This document shows, in pieces, positions 1 through 11,104 of a stretch of DNA of 64,000 bases. Position numbers and translations under genes: made by a program. This stretch comes from Hypericum androsaemum (lineage: Eukaryota; Streptophyta; Magnoliopsida; Malpighiales; Hypericaceae), in contig OZ023198.1 of NCBI GenBank assembly GCA_963995505.1, positions 13,383,141-13,447,140 on the forward strand, read 5' to 3'. Under the pieces are notes generated by a model. It was not told the origin of the DNA and ran no database searches. It saw only the letters and a program-made list of their open reading frames with translations. The first letter of the stretch is position 1. Every line of letters starts with the position of its first letter.

Positions 1-1260
1 AAAGCTAAATCGTTCATAGAATCCACCGACACTTAACTTTTTTTTGCGAATACAGTATTTTTGGTACTCTGTAATATCCAAAAAATTAAGTCAGTATCTT
101 ATAATTTAAAATGTATCAATTGAGTCAAACTTATTCCAATTAAAATTAATTAGAGATGCGGACAGCTACCCAAACCTTGCCAGTCTTGTCCGGCTCCGTG
201 GACCAGCCACATCAGAGAAAATCTGATGACGTGGCCGTCTCTCTTCCCTCATTTTCTCCTCCTCTTCTTCTTGTTAATTAAACGCCCATGGCTTTTGTGG
301 CCAATCCCGATCCCGCTCCTTCCTGGGCCCCTCGGCCCCTCGGCTCCTCCCCTCCCAACGCCTCCGGCAGTGACCACCCCCTCGACAACGACCCGCTTGG
401 CATCTTCCCTTGGTCCGATGGGGAAAACGGTAAGGATTTCGTTAACTCGCCGGAGATAGGAAACCTCAGAAAGCTAATTTTTTAAAGTTTTGTTGTGTTA
501 ATTTCCTGGTGAATTCACCGGCTGTGTCTCAAATCGGGGATTTGACCGAGGAGCCGCCGCTGCCACAAGCGGTTCTCCAAAACCCTAGCAACGCGCCCTC
601 GCTGTAAATAAACCCGGAGCCACATGTGTCATCCCGGTGCATCCTGGAGCGGTAACTCACGTCACCGGCGAGAACAGGGCAGCCACCCCGTGGTCTATCC
701 TCAAGTCATGGCGGCCCGTCTAAAAGGGCCGGAATGAGGACACCGCCTACGCCCAAATTTCAACCCCTTCAAATCCTTCCTATTTCCCTTGAGAATTTCT
801 CTCTCGCTACCAATCTGTTTTGTCTCAAAACAAATTGGCCAGGACACCGCCGCCGCCACAAGCGGTTCTCCAAAACCCTAGCAACTCGTCCTAAAAAAAA
901 ACTGTTTTGTCTCCTTGATTTCCTGTTAATATTATAGTGGCTCAAATTCAAGCTCTTCATCCGTTCCCCTTTGGTATAAAAATTCTGAAGGTAAGTGAAT
1001 TGGCCAGGTTACCTGTATCCATGGCTTCGAGATTATGTTAGGGGATGAGCAGCGAAATATGAGGGAAGTGAAAATGAGGGAGGAGAGACAACCATCAGAA
1101 AAATCTGGTGTGGCCGGTCCTCGTGGCCGCGCAGGGTTTGGACAAGACGGGCAAGGTTTGGACAATTGGTCTTGGAATAATTTTGACTCAATTGATATGT
1201 TTTAAATTACAGGATATTAACTTGATTTTTTAAAATACCATAAAAAAGCATACATGCAAC
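1..1260. mobile_element. Long-TIR DNA element, Mutator/Pack-MULE-like
   Basis: The sequence at about 40-235 returns as reverse complement at about 1105-1245. It shares the TCAATTGAGTCAAA core, the AAACCTTGCC stretch and the flanking GGACCAGCCACATCAGA-type segment, so these are terminal inverted repeats of roughly 150-200 bp. A third copy of the same TIR lies at 45900-46120. The interior (240-1030) is GC-rich and gene-like: an ATG-led open frame at 288-485 with a possible GGTAAGG donor at about 430, and a repeated AAGCGGTTCTCCAAAACC segment (about 569 and 859). Such an interior is typical of Pack-MULEs that captured host exons, but I do not recognise the donor. The left edge may run off the window, so no target duplication can be assigned. 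Confidence 0.6.
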
Positions 1261-1410
1261 ATCATTGAAAGATCAACTTACCAAATTTAAAAATCATCTG
1301 CAAATTTAAGAAAATAGGAAGCTAGTGGGTTGGCCGGACCATGACAACCACAAAGCCTAGAACCTAAAAGGGCAAAAACCCACACCAAAGGCCCATTAGT
1401 AGCGGTGGGT
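1260..1410 (+). repeat. Segment repeated at 53200-53310
   Basis: A stretch with the GAAGCTAGTGGGTTGG core, followed by a GGCCGGACCATG, CAACCACAAAGCC and AAAGGGCAAAA series, recurs with a few changes at 53217-53300. The GGCCCA-rich content is typical of plant promoter DNA, so both may be copies of one promoter fragment. No adjacent gene explains it in either place. Confidence 0.6.
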
Positions 1411-2840
1411 GATAAACTTGCTCGACGTACAAAACCCACACCTAAAACGTATGGTGGCTAAGGAGAACCCCAAAAAATGTAAATGTTCTTCTTTGCGATT
1501 CTGAATTATTATTTATTTTTTAAACCCATTGGTGATTAGTCTCAACCCAGGAGAAGCCAATTATTGTTTTTGTTTTACATCAACTAGCACCTACCAGTTC
1601 GAGGCAGACGAAACTTTCGAAAAATAATAAAGCCAATTAATAATCAGCACACAACAAATAAAGTTGTAACAAGTAAAAATCTGGCCCAGAATGACGGCTA
1701 AGATATCCAGAAATCTGGGCCACCACCTTGCACTGCACATTAAGTTTTTATCAGGGTTCCTCGATTCATATTGCATTCTCCGCCCTCTCAGCAACTTCAC
1801 CTGGCATATCAAATACCGGGGCTATGGAACTTGCTATTAATAAAACCAGTGTCTTTTCCCAGGTTGACGAAAACAGAAACTTACCGATGAGTCCGAAAAT
1901 CCCTGGTTTCGGAGAATAAAACTCAAAGTTGTGCATTGACGTTGTTGATTCTCAGGTTATGAACAATTCATCCCTGGTTTCAAAATGTAACCAGAGTGTA
2001 GCAAGAAGGGTATCAGCTAGTAAAGCATTAACTCGTCGGCTCTGAAATTACCTTTTCTGTTGCATGAAAAGAATCAATTTATAGCAGGTTAACTAGAATT
2101 TTTTTTTTAACGAATTTGATTATAATGTTTTCAGTGAGATTTTTAGAAAATTCAGTTATGGTCTCTTCCCTTGATCATACACCAATCAACTACTCTCGAT
2201 AGAAAGGGAATTGAACCGGCCACATAAGACCACCACGAGCTTTCACGTATCTCTGTAATACTATCCTCCCTAACTGGAAGTGGGACGGGTCGGAAACGAG
2301 AAAAAAAAAAGGAATTATTTTGGAGAATTGGGGAGGGGGAGAGGTGGATCAAGAGAGAATCTAATAAAAATTTATTTATGTTTTTCGGAAACCCTAAAAT
2401 AAGTACCTGAGTGAGACAATTTCACACTTCCAAGGTTTAAATTCATGCCGACAACTAAGATCCACGCTCTTGGGTACTCCTCAGTAACAAGACGTTGACT
2501 AAAATCGAAAAGTCAACAAAAGCTACTCAACGAAAATCCGCAAAAACAGAACAAAGGAAACAAACAAAATCGAGAGGCACTCACCCATGGTGGCGATCCT
2601 GCGTTGGAAGCGCTCGACGGCAGGAGGGGAAACGACAGTTCTGATCTGCGAGGCGCGGCGGAAGGACGATCGGACGGCGGAGGAGAAACTGATGGATCGG
2701 GCGTTAGAGGAGGAGGAGAGAAAGAGGCGGTTTGACCCGGTCAACCTTGCCGTTAGGGGATTCCTTTTTCCTGTTTAGTAACAATTAATTAAAAGAGTTT
2801 CCCCAATTGAAAGGATTATATTATATTTGTTGATAAAAAA
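1410..2840. other. Intergenic, no supported gene
   Basis: Mostly AT-rich. A GC-rich island at about 2560-2770 is open on both strands but lacks an ATG on the minus strand and gives no recognisable protein on either. Confidence 0.5.
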
Positions 2841-2843
2841 TTG

Positions 2844-3939
2844 AGGGCAAATTATCCTCAAATTCCTGTAGTTTGACGAATTTATCAGTAGGGTCCTTAC
2901 TTTTTTGAAACTCTTCTTTTCATCTTTCAAGTTTGGCAAAATAGAACTCTCAGGTCCTTATAGGGTCAATCGCTGATGTCAGCAGTCAACCAATTCTTTC
3001 TACGGACCATTCTACCCTTGCAATAAAAAATAAAAAAAATTATCCCTTCCAGTCCGGCCGTCGTCTTCTTCAGCGACTAGGATGCCTCTGATCGTCCAAA
3101 CCAACAACAGCCCTATCCCAACGGTGCCGGGGAGACAACTCTGACAGTCAATCGTAGCTTCATGTCCCAATCTCTCTCACAACAACAACAACATCGTCGA
3201 GGGATTTGCAACAATTTCCATTGATTTGATTTGCATCAATTAGGTTAGGGACATGTTCGTCAGGAGAGCTTCCAGTCCCGACAGTGGTGCGAGACCAAGA
3301 ACCCAGATGTCGGGGGAGCTTCCAGTCCCGACGGCGGTGCGAGACCAAAAACCTAGACGGCAACGGCTCATGAAGCAAATCGGCGGAGCTGTGAAGAAGA
3401 TGTTTTCACCGACCAGACAACGAGGCCAACAAATTCAGTCTAACAAAATGGAGATGGGGAGGACACAAAGGGAGAATCAAGGACGAGATCTTAAAAGGGA
3501 GGGGAGGCGATGCGGAGATCCACTGGGTCTGGGCAGTTCCGATGAGGTCTAGGTCGTACTACCCTTTTAAACCCAGTACGCCGATTCGTTAAGCCCAGCA
3601 GCCCCTTGACCTTCTTCGGAATGCCTATTCGTCGATTAGTTAAACCCTATACGCCGGGCATCGACATGTGGTTCTGCCTCCTCGAACCGGCTGGAGAAGA
3701 TGATGATTAGCTGGAGAAGAAGAAGAGGAGAGAGAAGAATGGTTGCTATTTAAAAAAAAATTGGAAGGGTAAAACTATCATGACGAAATATTGGTTGATC
3801 ACTGACATCAACAATTGACCCGCTAGGAACTTGAGAATACTATTTTGCCAAACTTGAAGGAAAAAAAGAGGAGTTTCAAAAAAGTAAGGACCCTTACTGA
3901 TGAATTCATCAAACTACAGAGATTTGAGGCTAATTTGCC
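2844..3939. mobile_element. Long-TIR element of the GGGCAAATTA family
   Basis: The left end GGGCAAATTATCCTCAAAT and the reverse complement of the right end GGCAAATTAGCCTCAAAT match. The match continues with indels for about 150 bp (left about 2845-2990, right about 3790-3939). Flanks are AAAAAATTG and AAAAAATTT, an almost perfect 9-bp target duplication as made by Mutator-like transposases. The interior has a direct repeat with a GAGCTTCCAGTCCCGAC core at about 3267 and 3317, and a gene-like GC content, but no transposase. Related elements are at 15917, 18684 and 25285. Confidence 0.75.
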
Positions 3940-4024
3940 AAAAAATTTATGGTCAAATCGAATTTGGATAAATTTGGATATCAATTAGTATATAAAAAAA
4001 TTAGAAGGGGTCAATGTCGGTTTG

Positions 4025-4400
4025 CAAAGCATCTCCCGCTCATATTAACCTATTTTATAAAATTTATATCATTGCGAAATATTTGGTATACTTAGTCAAT
4101 AAAATATTAAAATGTTAATCGTCCAATCCTTTCATGTCTTCCCTTCTCGATTTGATTTTGCATAGTTTTTATACATCTTCATCAATAATTTTAAAAAAAA
4201 TTACAAGAGGAGTAAAAGGCGGTTTGATTGGGCTTCTTTTTTCCTGTTTAGGGAAAAATTAAAAGAGTGTATCAAATCAGAGTGGGATATGTCAGTTTGC
4301 ATCTCCCTCTCATATTATTAAGAGAAAAAGACACTTTAATACTTTTTATTATAAGAAATAGATATTTTGCATAATATATTTTAAAAATACCCAACAAAGT
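4025..4400. repeat. Duplicate of 46120-46800 flank
   Basis: The stretch from the TTTATATCATTGCGAAATATT core through CTTCCCTTCTCGATTTGATTT to TTTGCATCTCCCTCTCATATTATTAA is collinear with 46125-46755. The copy here lacks the 335-bp insertion present at 46377-46711, so it preserves the empty site. Confidence 0.75.
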
Positions 4401-4789
4401 ATCTTGTATTTGAATAAATTTATCTGTTTAATGATCGGAACTGACATGACAACGCTAACGTGTCAAGCTTGTGCAACCTCGGACGATTGCCTTGATTCTT
4501 TTAGAAGGACAACCACTTAAAAATCTGATAAAGAATATTTATCTATTTTATAGTCCTGTCTAGATCAATTTTAGATTAATTATTGTATTGTAATTAGTGT
4601 TTAAATATACATTAAAATCAACGGATAGACAAACAGCAACTAACAACTTGAACCAAATTTCCGCTGGGCACCGAAGAAAGTTGGTCCATATAATATGAGA
4701 TTGTTATTTATTAAAAAAAATAGATTTACTTTTGAAAAGATTGCGCTTAAATAGACCTGACAATATTGATATTCATCAAAAATAATTCT

Positions 4790-4940
4790 GCTAGGGCCTT
4801 TATGATACCGAGTAACAACGGCCCGTGGGCCTTTACTTGCATTAACAGCGATCGGGCTCACCCAGGTGAATAACGAAACCAGGCCTGGACCGTTTGCTGC
4901 CCAACAACAGCGCACTTCCTTTTAGGAAGTAGGAGAGCAA
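4790..4940 (+). repeat. Copy of the RPN1 promoter segment
   Basis: The stretch GTGGGCCTTTACTTGC through AACAGCGATCGGGCTCACCCAGG to AGTAGGAGAGCAACC is collinear with 57572-57692, just upstream of RPN1. It retains TGGGC-type boxes. It is fused directly to an NHX6 exon 19 fragment, so it is out of its normal context. Similarity was judged by eye. Confidence 0.65.
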
Positions 4941-4946
4941 CCAGAG

Positions 4947-5586
4947 CTTCACAGGTTGTTGGTGAGAACCATAGTAGCCCTCCGATGGATGTTAGTATTA
5001 GCAGAACCAATAATGTATTAGCCATTAATTGAATTCCGCTAGAGGAGTTAGTTCTAGGGTCCACCATCTTTTGCCACTTGAAAGTGGCATTTGTTTTAGA
5101 AATTGGTTGAAGAAGCTAGACAGGTCACTTAAATAGTGACATTGATGTGTCTCCAGGGTTGCGAGGGTCAAAATGAAGATGAATGAGAAGAATTTGGTAA
5201 GTTGAGTTGCTACTCAAGCTCAAATGCGTCTAAATTTTGATATTATTGCATAACTTTCTCAGCACTTGCATCTCATCATTTTGAATCTGTTTTTGACACA
5301 TCTCCTAATGAATGCTTCGTCATTATCTAATTTTGGTTCTGCGTGATTACTACGTCATCTACAATAGAATGTATCTCGACATTTTTGCCTTGAAATTTGT
5401 TTTAAGTGGCTTTCTCAGGTGATAGAATGGTGCACGACTGATATGACCTAGTCATTTTGCTTCTGCATTGCTTGAACATTGTTCTAACTTGTTTCCTTGA
5501 CTGTGCATTACTTGATTCGAATCTGGTACTCAGCGGATGATCCAAGGTCCAGTTCTAGTAGAAGCGATTTTTCTGGTCGTCACTAG
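4947..5586 (+). pseudogene. NHX5/6-like exchanger gene, 3'-end fragment
   Basis: This is a partial copy of the end of the exchanger gene at 35-40 kb. An exon-19-like piece at 4947-4992 (AGGTTGTTGGTGAGAACC) with its GTTAGTATTAGC donor side is followed by intron 19 sequence. Exon 20 and intron 20 are missing. A piece of exon 21 follows (TCAAAATGAAGATGA), then intron 21, an exon-22-like block at 5533-5586 ending in GGTCGTCACTAG, and 3' untranslated sequence matching the real gene to about 6000. There is no start, no membrane segments and no chance of an exchanger. Its 5' side is joined to RPN1-promoter-like DNA. Its 3' flank continues into sequence also found beyond NHX6 and the NLR relics. Confidence 0.8.
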
Positions 5587-6099
5587 GTGCAGCGTCAGCC
5601 GGAGACATCTGGTATAGCAATTCGATTAACTTGGTAGATAATAGCCTGCAGTGCACGGTACTGTAGGACCAGCTGCAGTGGAAGATATCAACTTGGGAGA
5701 GACTGATTAACACCACTAACAAGTAGCATCCTTGCATATATATTCTGTTCGGCCGAAACTTCATTCGGGAAATGTAATACCATTTGGTGCCTGATTAGAA
5801 ATGAACTGGCATTTAGAAAGATGCCGAATCGAGGATTGTTTGATTCCCCTGTCCAACTGATAAAAAGTTCCACACAATGTTTAGGATGTGGTCTGTTCTG
5901 CAGAGATGCACCCTCTCCCAGCAACCAAGCTGAAATCGAATTGCATCCAGGACGGGGAAACATGCCTATTACTACTTGACATTGAAGCTATTTCCGGTCG
6001 TTGAGTAGTTTATTTAATTTGCAAAATTTATTGCGAATTTATATCTATATGTTTGTGGTTGGCTTAAAAACTGAATAATTGGTGCCCTTTTATAATTTG

Positions 6100-6830
6100 T
6101 GTCATTAATTATAAAAATTCCCGGATTTAAGCTGGCTAATGATTGCGTGAACTGTGGTCGTGAAGAATGTCCAAAGTGACACAGGTAGTAGACAAAATTA
6201 TTGAGCAACGCCGGAAATTTGGGAAATAGAATGTGCGCCGAGTAAATTTTTTTGGGTTAAGCTCCGATCAGAGATCCCAATTTTAGGTTTTTTTACATTC
6301 ATAAATCTAAAACTCGGAATTTCTTAAATAAATTTAATTTTCTTATCATTTTGACTAACTCTTATTACCTCCTCAATTTTCTTTTTCTTACCCTTGATCA
6401 CATAAAAGAGCAATAAATAAGATATGTATAAATGAGATATCCAATATTTTATCAAGTAGTTAAGTGGTATGAGTAATATACCGCCTCCCTACTAAAAACT
6501 AGTAAGGATTTCATTAGTTGAAAATTATGTCGAGATTAAAGGATTTCATTAGTTGAAAATTCTTTTGAGATTATCATGGTATGTTTGTTTATAAATATTG
6601 AGAATTCATCACGTTATCATGTTAATGTCTTGTATTAAATATGAAGATTCTAATATAGTATCAAAGCAGATTAATCTCATTTGTTCTCACACGATCTTAT
6701 TTTACCGTAAATTGAAAAAGTTAAAATTTGTACAAACTTTAGTCCCATAAATTTTATTTGAGAGGACGTTAGTAACTTTAGAGTTAGACATGCTGGCTGC
6801 AGCTTCCCATAATACTCTACTCTCAGGAAT
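6100..6830. repeat. First of three copies of the NLR 3' flank
   Basis: Sequence starting GCTGGCTAATGATTGCGTGAA, through CCCTTGATCACA and CGCCTCCCTACTA-AAACTAGTA, matches 41345-41870 and, for its second half, 47640-48080. In the other two places this DNA lies immediately 3' of a CC-NBS-LRR relic. Here no NLR remains and the next block is the AAA-ATPase flank. Confidence 0.65.
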
Positions 6831-7780
6831 AAAAAGGTGTCAAGAGTTAGTGGAAATGAGCTGCCGTTAAGTACGTGTTACCAATAATAAATAGGGGTTA
6901 GGTGAAACTAATGGGTAATGGATCGGTTGCTTCAACGTACCAATTAATGGTCGATAATATGATAACAAATTTTACCTTTTTTTTTGAGAGATCGTGAGTT
7001 AACTTCTAGTCCTTGCGCAGAAATGAAAAAATTACAAACCTCAATCATGTTTGAATTAAATTTTTCTAGCTTTCACATTATGGGAGGATTCTTAATTCAT
7101 TAAGCCTGCTTGTAACGATGTGAACTGGTACAAAGCCTGGTGCGATTTACTATTATTCTTTAATTCAGAACATTATTAAATTAATTACTAAAATGTCAAA
7201 AAATTAATGTTTTTGAATGAATTTTAATTTACACATGCAAGGAAAAATATGACGTAATTAATATTTACAATTCTCATTTTTTAAAATTCTTCAGCATTCA
7301 CACTCAAAAGTTATTAGGCCAAATTTGCATATGGCTAATTTTGACTCGCATAACACATAATATGGGATATGCGAAAATAAAGGACCTTTAAATTAATCCA
7401 GACATGTGCAAATGTTGGCGGTTACAAGGTTTTGTAAATATTTGGCGGATAATAAATTTTACGAAAAAAATGGGGAACAAAGTTAACAATATAAATACTT
7501 GAAAATCATCGTATATAACTCCAAATTTATAAACCTGTAACACGTGCAAACTAGTGTTTATATTCCACTTCTTTTATTTTTCATTAGTTACTTTTGTTTC
7601 TTTTTCCGCATCAAATTAAAAGTTTGTTCTCTCCCGAAAAAAAAAATTAAAGGTTGGTTCGATTGGAACTTCACAAACCACTTAATTATTTTTGAATAGT
7701 GGAGAATAAAAAAAATCTTGTACCAAAATCACCGATACTTAATCAATTATTGAACCAACTCGAACTAATCGAGTTTTCGG
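6830..7780. repeat. AAA-ATPase 3'-side flank, copy A
   Basis: The stretch TAATGGGTAATGGAT, CTAGCTTTCACATTAT, GGGAGGATTCTTAATTC, AACACGTGCAAACTAG and AAAGGTTGGTTCGATTGGAA recurs in the same order at 18600-20580. The right-hand copy holds an extra TIR element (18684-19445) that is absent here. No coding sequence is visible in either copy. Confidence 0.75.
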
Positions 7781-8039
7781 GGAAAAAAAAGCTTGGAATA
7801 GTATCTTCCGTCCCCATAAAACCAACTTTTTTGTTTTCCGCAAATTAGTGTATGTTTTTGTTGTTTGAATAAATTAATTAATTAAGACAGTCTAGTATTG
7901 ATAAGTCCCTCATATTTATAAAATTAATTTATTAGTCTCGAACACATATTCCGGTCAATTTTCCGGCGAGATCTTTTTAACTGTCAAAAATATCCCTAAG
8001 CTAACAAAAAATAATTTAATTCCTAAACAAATCCAATCC

Positions 8040-8244
8040 CAGCTGAAGCTTCTTGATAAGAGCCAACGGCTTGCTCTTTAAACCCCTCTGGAATTTCTAC
8101 GAGCGCGAGCTGTAAAGAGCTTGACGAGGTCGTCGGTGGACATGTCGAGGAGAGCATCCAAATCGACTCCCTTGAAGCTGAACTTCTTGAACGCCCTCTT
8201 CTTTGGCTGCCCCGCCGCCGCCACATCTCCTCTACGTCAGCCAT
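8040..8244 (-). pseudogene. RPS15: 40S ribosomal protein S15 (uS19) 5' fragment
   Basis: The minus strand starts ATGGCTGACGTAGAG (MADVE), the normal plant RPS15 start. After a frame change it reads [16 protein letters not shown], then [15 protein letters not shown], then [12 protein letters not shown] second frame change restores [16 protein letters not shown] before homology stops, at about residue 65 of roughly 150. Two frameshifts and loss of the C-terminal RNA-binding half make this a dead copy. No intron is seen, which fits a processed copy, but no poly-A tail remains. It lies 3' of, and on the same strand as, the AAA-ATPase gene; nothing suggests a functional link. Confidence 0.85.
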
Positions 8245-8249
8245 GGTTG

Positions 8250-8779
8250 CATTCAGATCTGCCCCTAAGCCTACCCTAAAACTGCAAAATTGTGGTTGAA
8301 CTTAAAGATATTCCATCTCTCGTGTCCTTACCGTCCTTTTAGAAATTAAACAGTAAACCCTAAAAAAATGAAGAGGAAGGAAGAGAACAACCAATACCAC
8401 AGTGGAAACAACAAGAAAAAAATAAGTAATTGGCTCACCAAACTCTTCTCATCAACCAAAGTTTAAGACCTTTCACCAAACTCGCAATTTTTGGAAGAAT
8501 TTTATGGTATAATTTTAAAAGGGATGAGTAATGAGATGATGAACCATGAGATTGGAGATCTTTTAAATGACAATTTTTTATTTTAGGTTGGCTTAGGGGT
8601 ATTTTTTGCACTCTAAAAAATTATCGCTAAAAAATTGACCGAAATATAAGTTCAGGGACTAATCAGACAATTAATGTCAAAGCAATTAATGCAAGGAAAT
8701 GCAAAACTATAAAAGCTTTATTATAGGAATTGCAAAGCAATTAACATTCTAACTGACAACGTGACGTACAATTCACCAC
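8250..8779. other. Intergenic and AAA-ATPase 3' flank
   Basis: AT-rich spacer; the 3' untranslated region of the minus-strand AAA-ATPase gene must lie in its right part. No other gene is supported. Confidence 0.5.
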
Positions 8780-10315
8780 TTAGCTTTCAGTAACCGCACC
8801 ATTTTCTTTCGCCCCTTTGCTTGATGATGGACCATCGTCTTCTTTAACTGCCTCAACCAGTTCAACTACACCATTCTCTTCCTCTTCTTCACCCTTCTTC
8901 AGCTTTGCTAGTGCTTCTTTCTCGGACTTCTTTCTTGCTTTCTCCTTGACCTCCTCCAGAGCCGAAACCAAGTTCTTCAAGCACGCATCGTCGTCTTCGT
9001 GATCCGATTTTGGCATCAGATTCTCCGCGACATCAGCCGGTGACATCTCCACTTCCTGCAACAATTGCTCAATTGTAGGAAACAACTGATGAGACTCTAC
9101 ATCCAAGTAGTTATTGGCTAGGACCCGAAAGGCCTCAAAGCAACAATACGACATTTCTATGTGCTTATCCATCCTGCCCCTCCTGATCAAAGCGGGATCA
9201 AGCTTCTTCACGTAGTTGGTGGTAAAGATTATGATCCTCTCCCCTCCACAAGCTGACCAAATCCCATCTATGAAGTTCAAAAGCCCGGATAGAGTAACTT
9301 TGCTCTTCTCATCTTCCTTACTGTTCTTGGACACAGGATCCTTCTCTTTCTCCTCCTTTTTCTTTTTGGACTTCCTCTTGTCAGTAAAATCTACAGAGCA
9401 ATCTATATCTTCGATCACGATCACGGACTTGCTTGCCGTCTCAATCAACAACGTCCTGAGCTCGGTGTTATCCTTGACGGTGGTAAGCTCGAGATCATAA
9501 ACATCGTATCCCATGAAGTTAGCTATGGCAGCTATCATGGTAGACTTCCCTGTCCCTGGAGGGCCGTAAAGCAAGTACCCTCTCTTCCACGCCTTCCCGA
9601 TCTTCTTGTAATACTCCTCCCCTTTACTGAACTTGGTCAGATCCTTTATAATGTCTTCCTTCCTCCCCTTGTCCATCGCCAGAGTTTCGAAGCTCGCAGG
9701 GTGCTCGAAGATCACATGGCTCCATTTCCCTGGTCCCTTATAGCTGCTCCAGTCCCTGCTTGGATTGTTTGTATAGAGCTTCCTCTGCCTGTTTTCAACT
9801 GCAATCTCCTTTCCTCTCTTGAGAACATGATCCATATATGGTCCATTGACGATCTCCTTGCTCCGCCGGTGGAACTTCAGCTGGTAGTACCGCTTCACAT
9901 CCGGACCGGGATACGAAGAGGATGAGGAGGAGGGCGGGAGAATTTTTCTCAAGGCCCACCAGACCTTGACCCCTTGAAACTCATCTTCCACTTCCTCATC
10001 CCTAGCCATGCTTAGGACCAACGGTTTGCTGCTGTCCTTCACCACATCGGCCGTGAACCTCCTGGTCAGCTTGGTTGACTTGGTGCTGAGGTAGTCCCTA
10101 ATGGCCGTGTATGCCCAGCTACGTTCAAGGCGGCTGTCGGTGAACTCCGTGAAGGTGATCTGGACATAAGGGTTGAACTGGCCGAGTAGTTTATAGAAGT
10201 ATGCGCGGAGGTAGTGTTGCAAAAAAGCAGGGAATATTTTCTGCAACATTTTATAGGCAAAATACAGGCCGGTCATCTTCGTGCCTAGTTGTGTCATTAG
10301 TTCCGCCATTGCCAT
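8780..10315 (-). CDS. BCS1/HSR4-type AAA-ATPase
   Basis: Intronless gene of 511 codons, the usual length and structure for the plant AAA-ATPase family that includes ASD/AATP1 and OM66/BCS1-like proteins. I chose the ATG at 10315 (MAMAELMTQLG) because the open frame upstream has no ATG, and a TATA box lies about 115 bp upstream. The N-terminus has one probable membrane segment (about 10-35) followed by the AAA-associated N domain with YQLKFHRR. The ATPase domain shows Walker A GPPGTGKST at 251-259, Walker B VIVIEDIDCS near 300, a lysine-rich insert (KRKSKKKKEEKEK), and the sensor/arginine region TTNYVKKLDPALIRRGRMD. The acidic, lysine-rich tail is variable in this family. Members sit in mitochondrial or ER membranes and act in stress or senescence responses; the substrate is unknown. 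All key residues are intact, so this is probably functional. Confidence 0.93.
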   Translation of the reverse strand: MAMAELMTQLGTKMTGLYFAYKMLQKIFPAFLQHYLRAYFYKLLGQFNPYVQITFTEFTDSRLERSWAYTAIRDYLSTKSTKLTRRFTADVVKDSSKPLVLSMARDEEVEDEFQGVKVWWALRKILPPSSSSSSYPGPDVKRYYQLKFHRRSKEIVNGPYMDHVLKRGKEIAVENRQRKLYTNNPSRDWSSYKGPGKWSHVIFEHPASFETLAMDKGRKEDIIKDLTKFSKGEEYYKKIGKAWKRGYLLYGPPGTGKSTMIAAIANFMGYDVYDLELTTVKDNTELRTLLIETASKSVIVIEDIDCSVDFTDKRKSKKKKEEKEKDPVSKNSKEDEKSKVTLSGLLNFIDGIWSACGGERIIIFTTNYVKKLDPALIRRGRMDKHIEMSYCCFEAFRVLANNYLDVESHQLFPTIEQLLQEVEMSPADVAENLMPKSDHEDDDACLKNLVSALEEVKEKARKKSEKEALAKLKKGEEEEENGVVELVEAVKEDDGPSSSKGAKENGAVTES

Positions 10316-10430
10316 GTTCGACGATGAGTTTGTTTGGCTTTCCTTGGAATAGACAGGCAAATTATGAGGCTTAAGGTTGATGTCTGAGAAGAAAGGGAGA
10401 TGTATGGAGATAGAGGTTTCTATGGCGTAT

Positions 10431-10440
10431 TATTTATATA
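10431..10440 (-). promoter_or_regulatory. TATA box of the AAA-ATPase gene
   Basis: The minus strand reads TATATAAATA about 115 bp before the chosen ATG, which leaves a 5' leader of roughly 80-90 bases. Confidence 0.6.
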
Positions 10441-10564
10441 GAATGAGTAGGAAACCATGTCTCCGATGACTTTTTTTTTTCCTTCAAAATGTAATATTTT
10501 ATATTTAGCATTATATTCTATCTAACCAGATAAATTGGTCTGACCGTAAGTCAACAGTGAGAAC

Positions 10565-10947
10565 TGTTAGGACGTCCACAAGAAAATAATAAACCGCAAA
10601 ACAATAGACACAAGATATAATGTGATTCGACCTAATGCCTACGTTCAAGGAAAGAAAGGAGAACTTTTATTGATGAGTAGCCACAAAATCTTACATAACT
10701 TAGGTAACACGTCTTTATATAATAGACGAACCCTTGTATACCAAAAAACCTATCTAGGTCGAATGAGGAGTCCAAAACAAAAGTCAGAATAAAACAGAAA
10801 AATCTGTCGCGCCCGCCAGGTCTTTGGCGGCCGCCAATGCACCACACTAGCCAGCTGTGAAACTAAATTCCTGGCGAGTGCCATCTTACTTGCGGCCACA
10901 AGTTGGCCCAGTTTTCTACCGTTTGCTTTTCTTGATACATCCCAATA
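10565..10947 (-). mobile_element. Solo LTR with AGAAC target duplication
   Basis: A 383-bp block present only in copy B is bounded by AGAAC at 10560-10564 and 10948-10952. Its minus strand begins TATTGGGATGTATCAAG and ends CCTAACA, a plant Copia-type LTR pattern (TGTTGGG...CTAACA) with the first TG changed to TA. The uninterrupted site is visible in copy B' at about 14995 (TGAGCACCAATTTAATC). No internal retrotransposon sequence is attached. Confidence 0.75.
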
Positions 10948-11104
10948 AGAACCAATTTAATCCTCCTCCGAATTTTGATATAACCATTTTCTTAAGAAAA
11001 CAATGGAATCGATGTTCGAAAATTACTTTAGAAAAAGGAAAAAATTGTTTGAGAATTTTCTCTCTAGTTCTATAATATTCAGAATTAATATACAACCAAC
11101 CTCT

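Noticed and set aside
2523..2744. Minus-strand open frame resembling a mitochondrial presequence with a possible donor GGTGAGT
   Set aside because: No ATG opens the frame and no following exon was found; the plus-strand ATG frame is equally unsupported.
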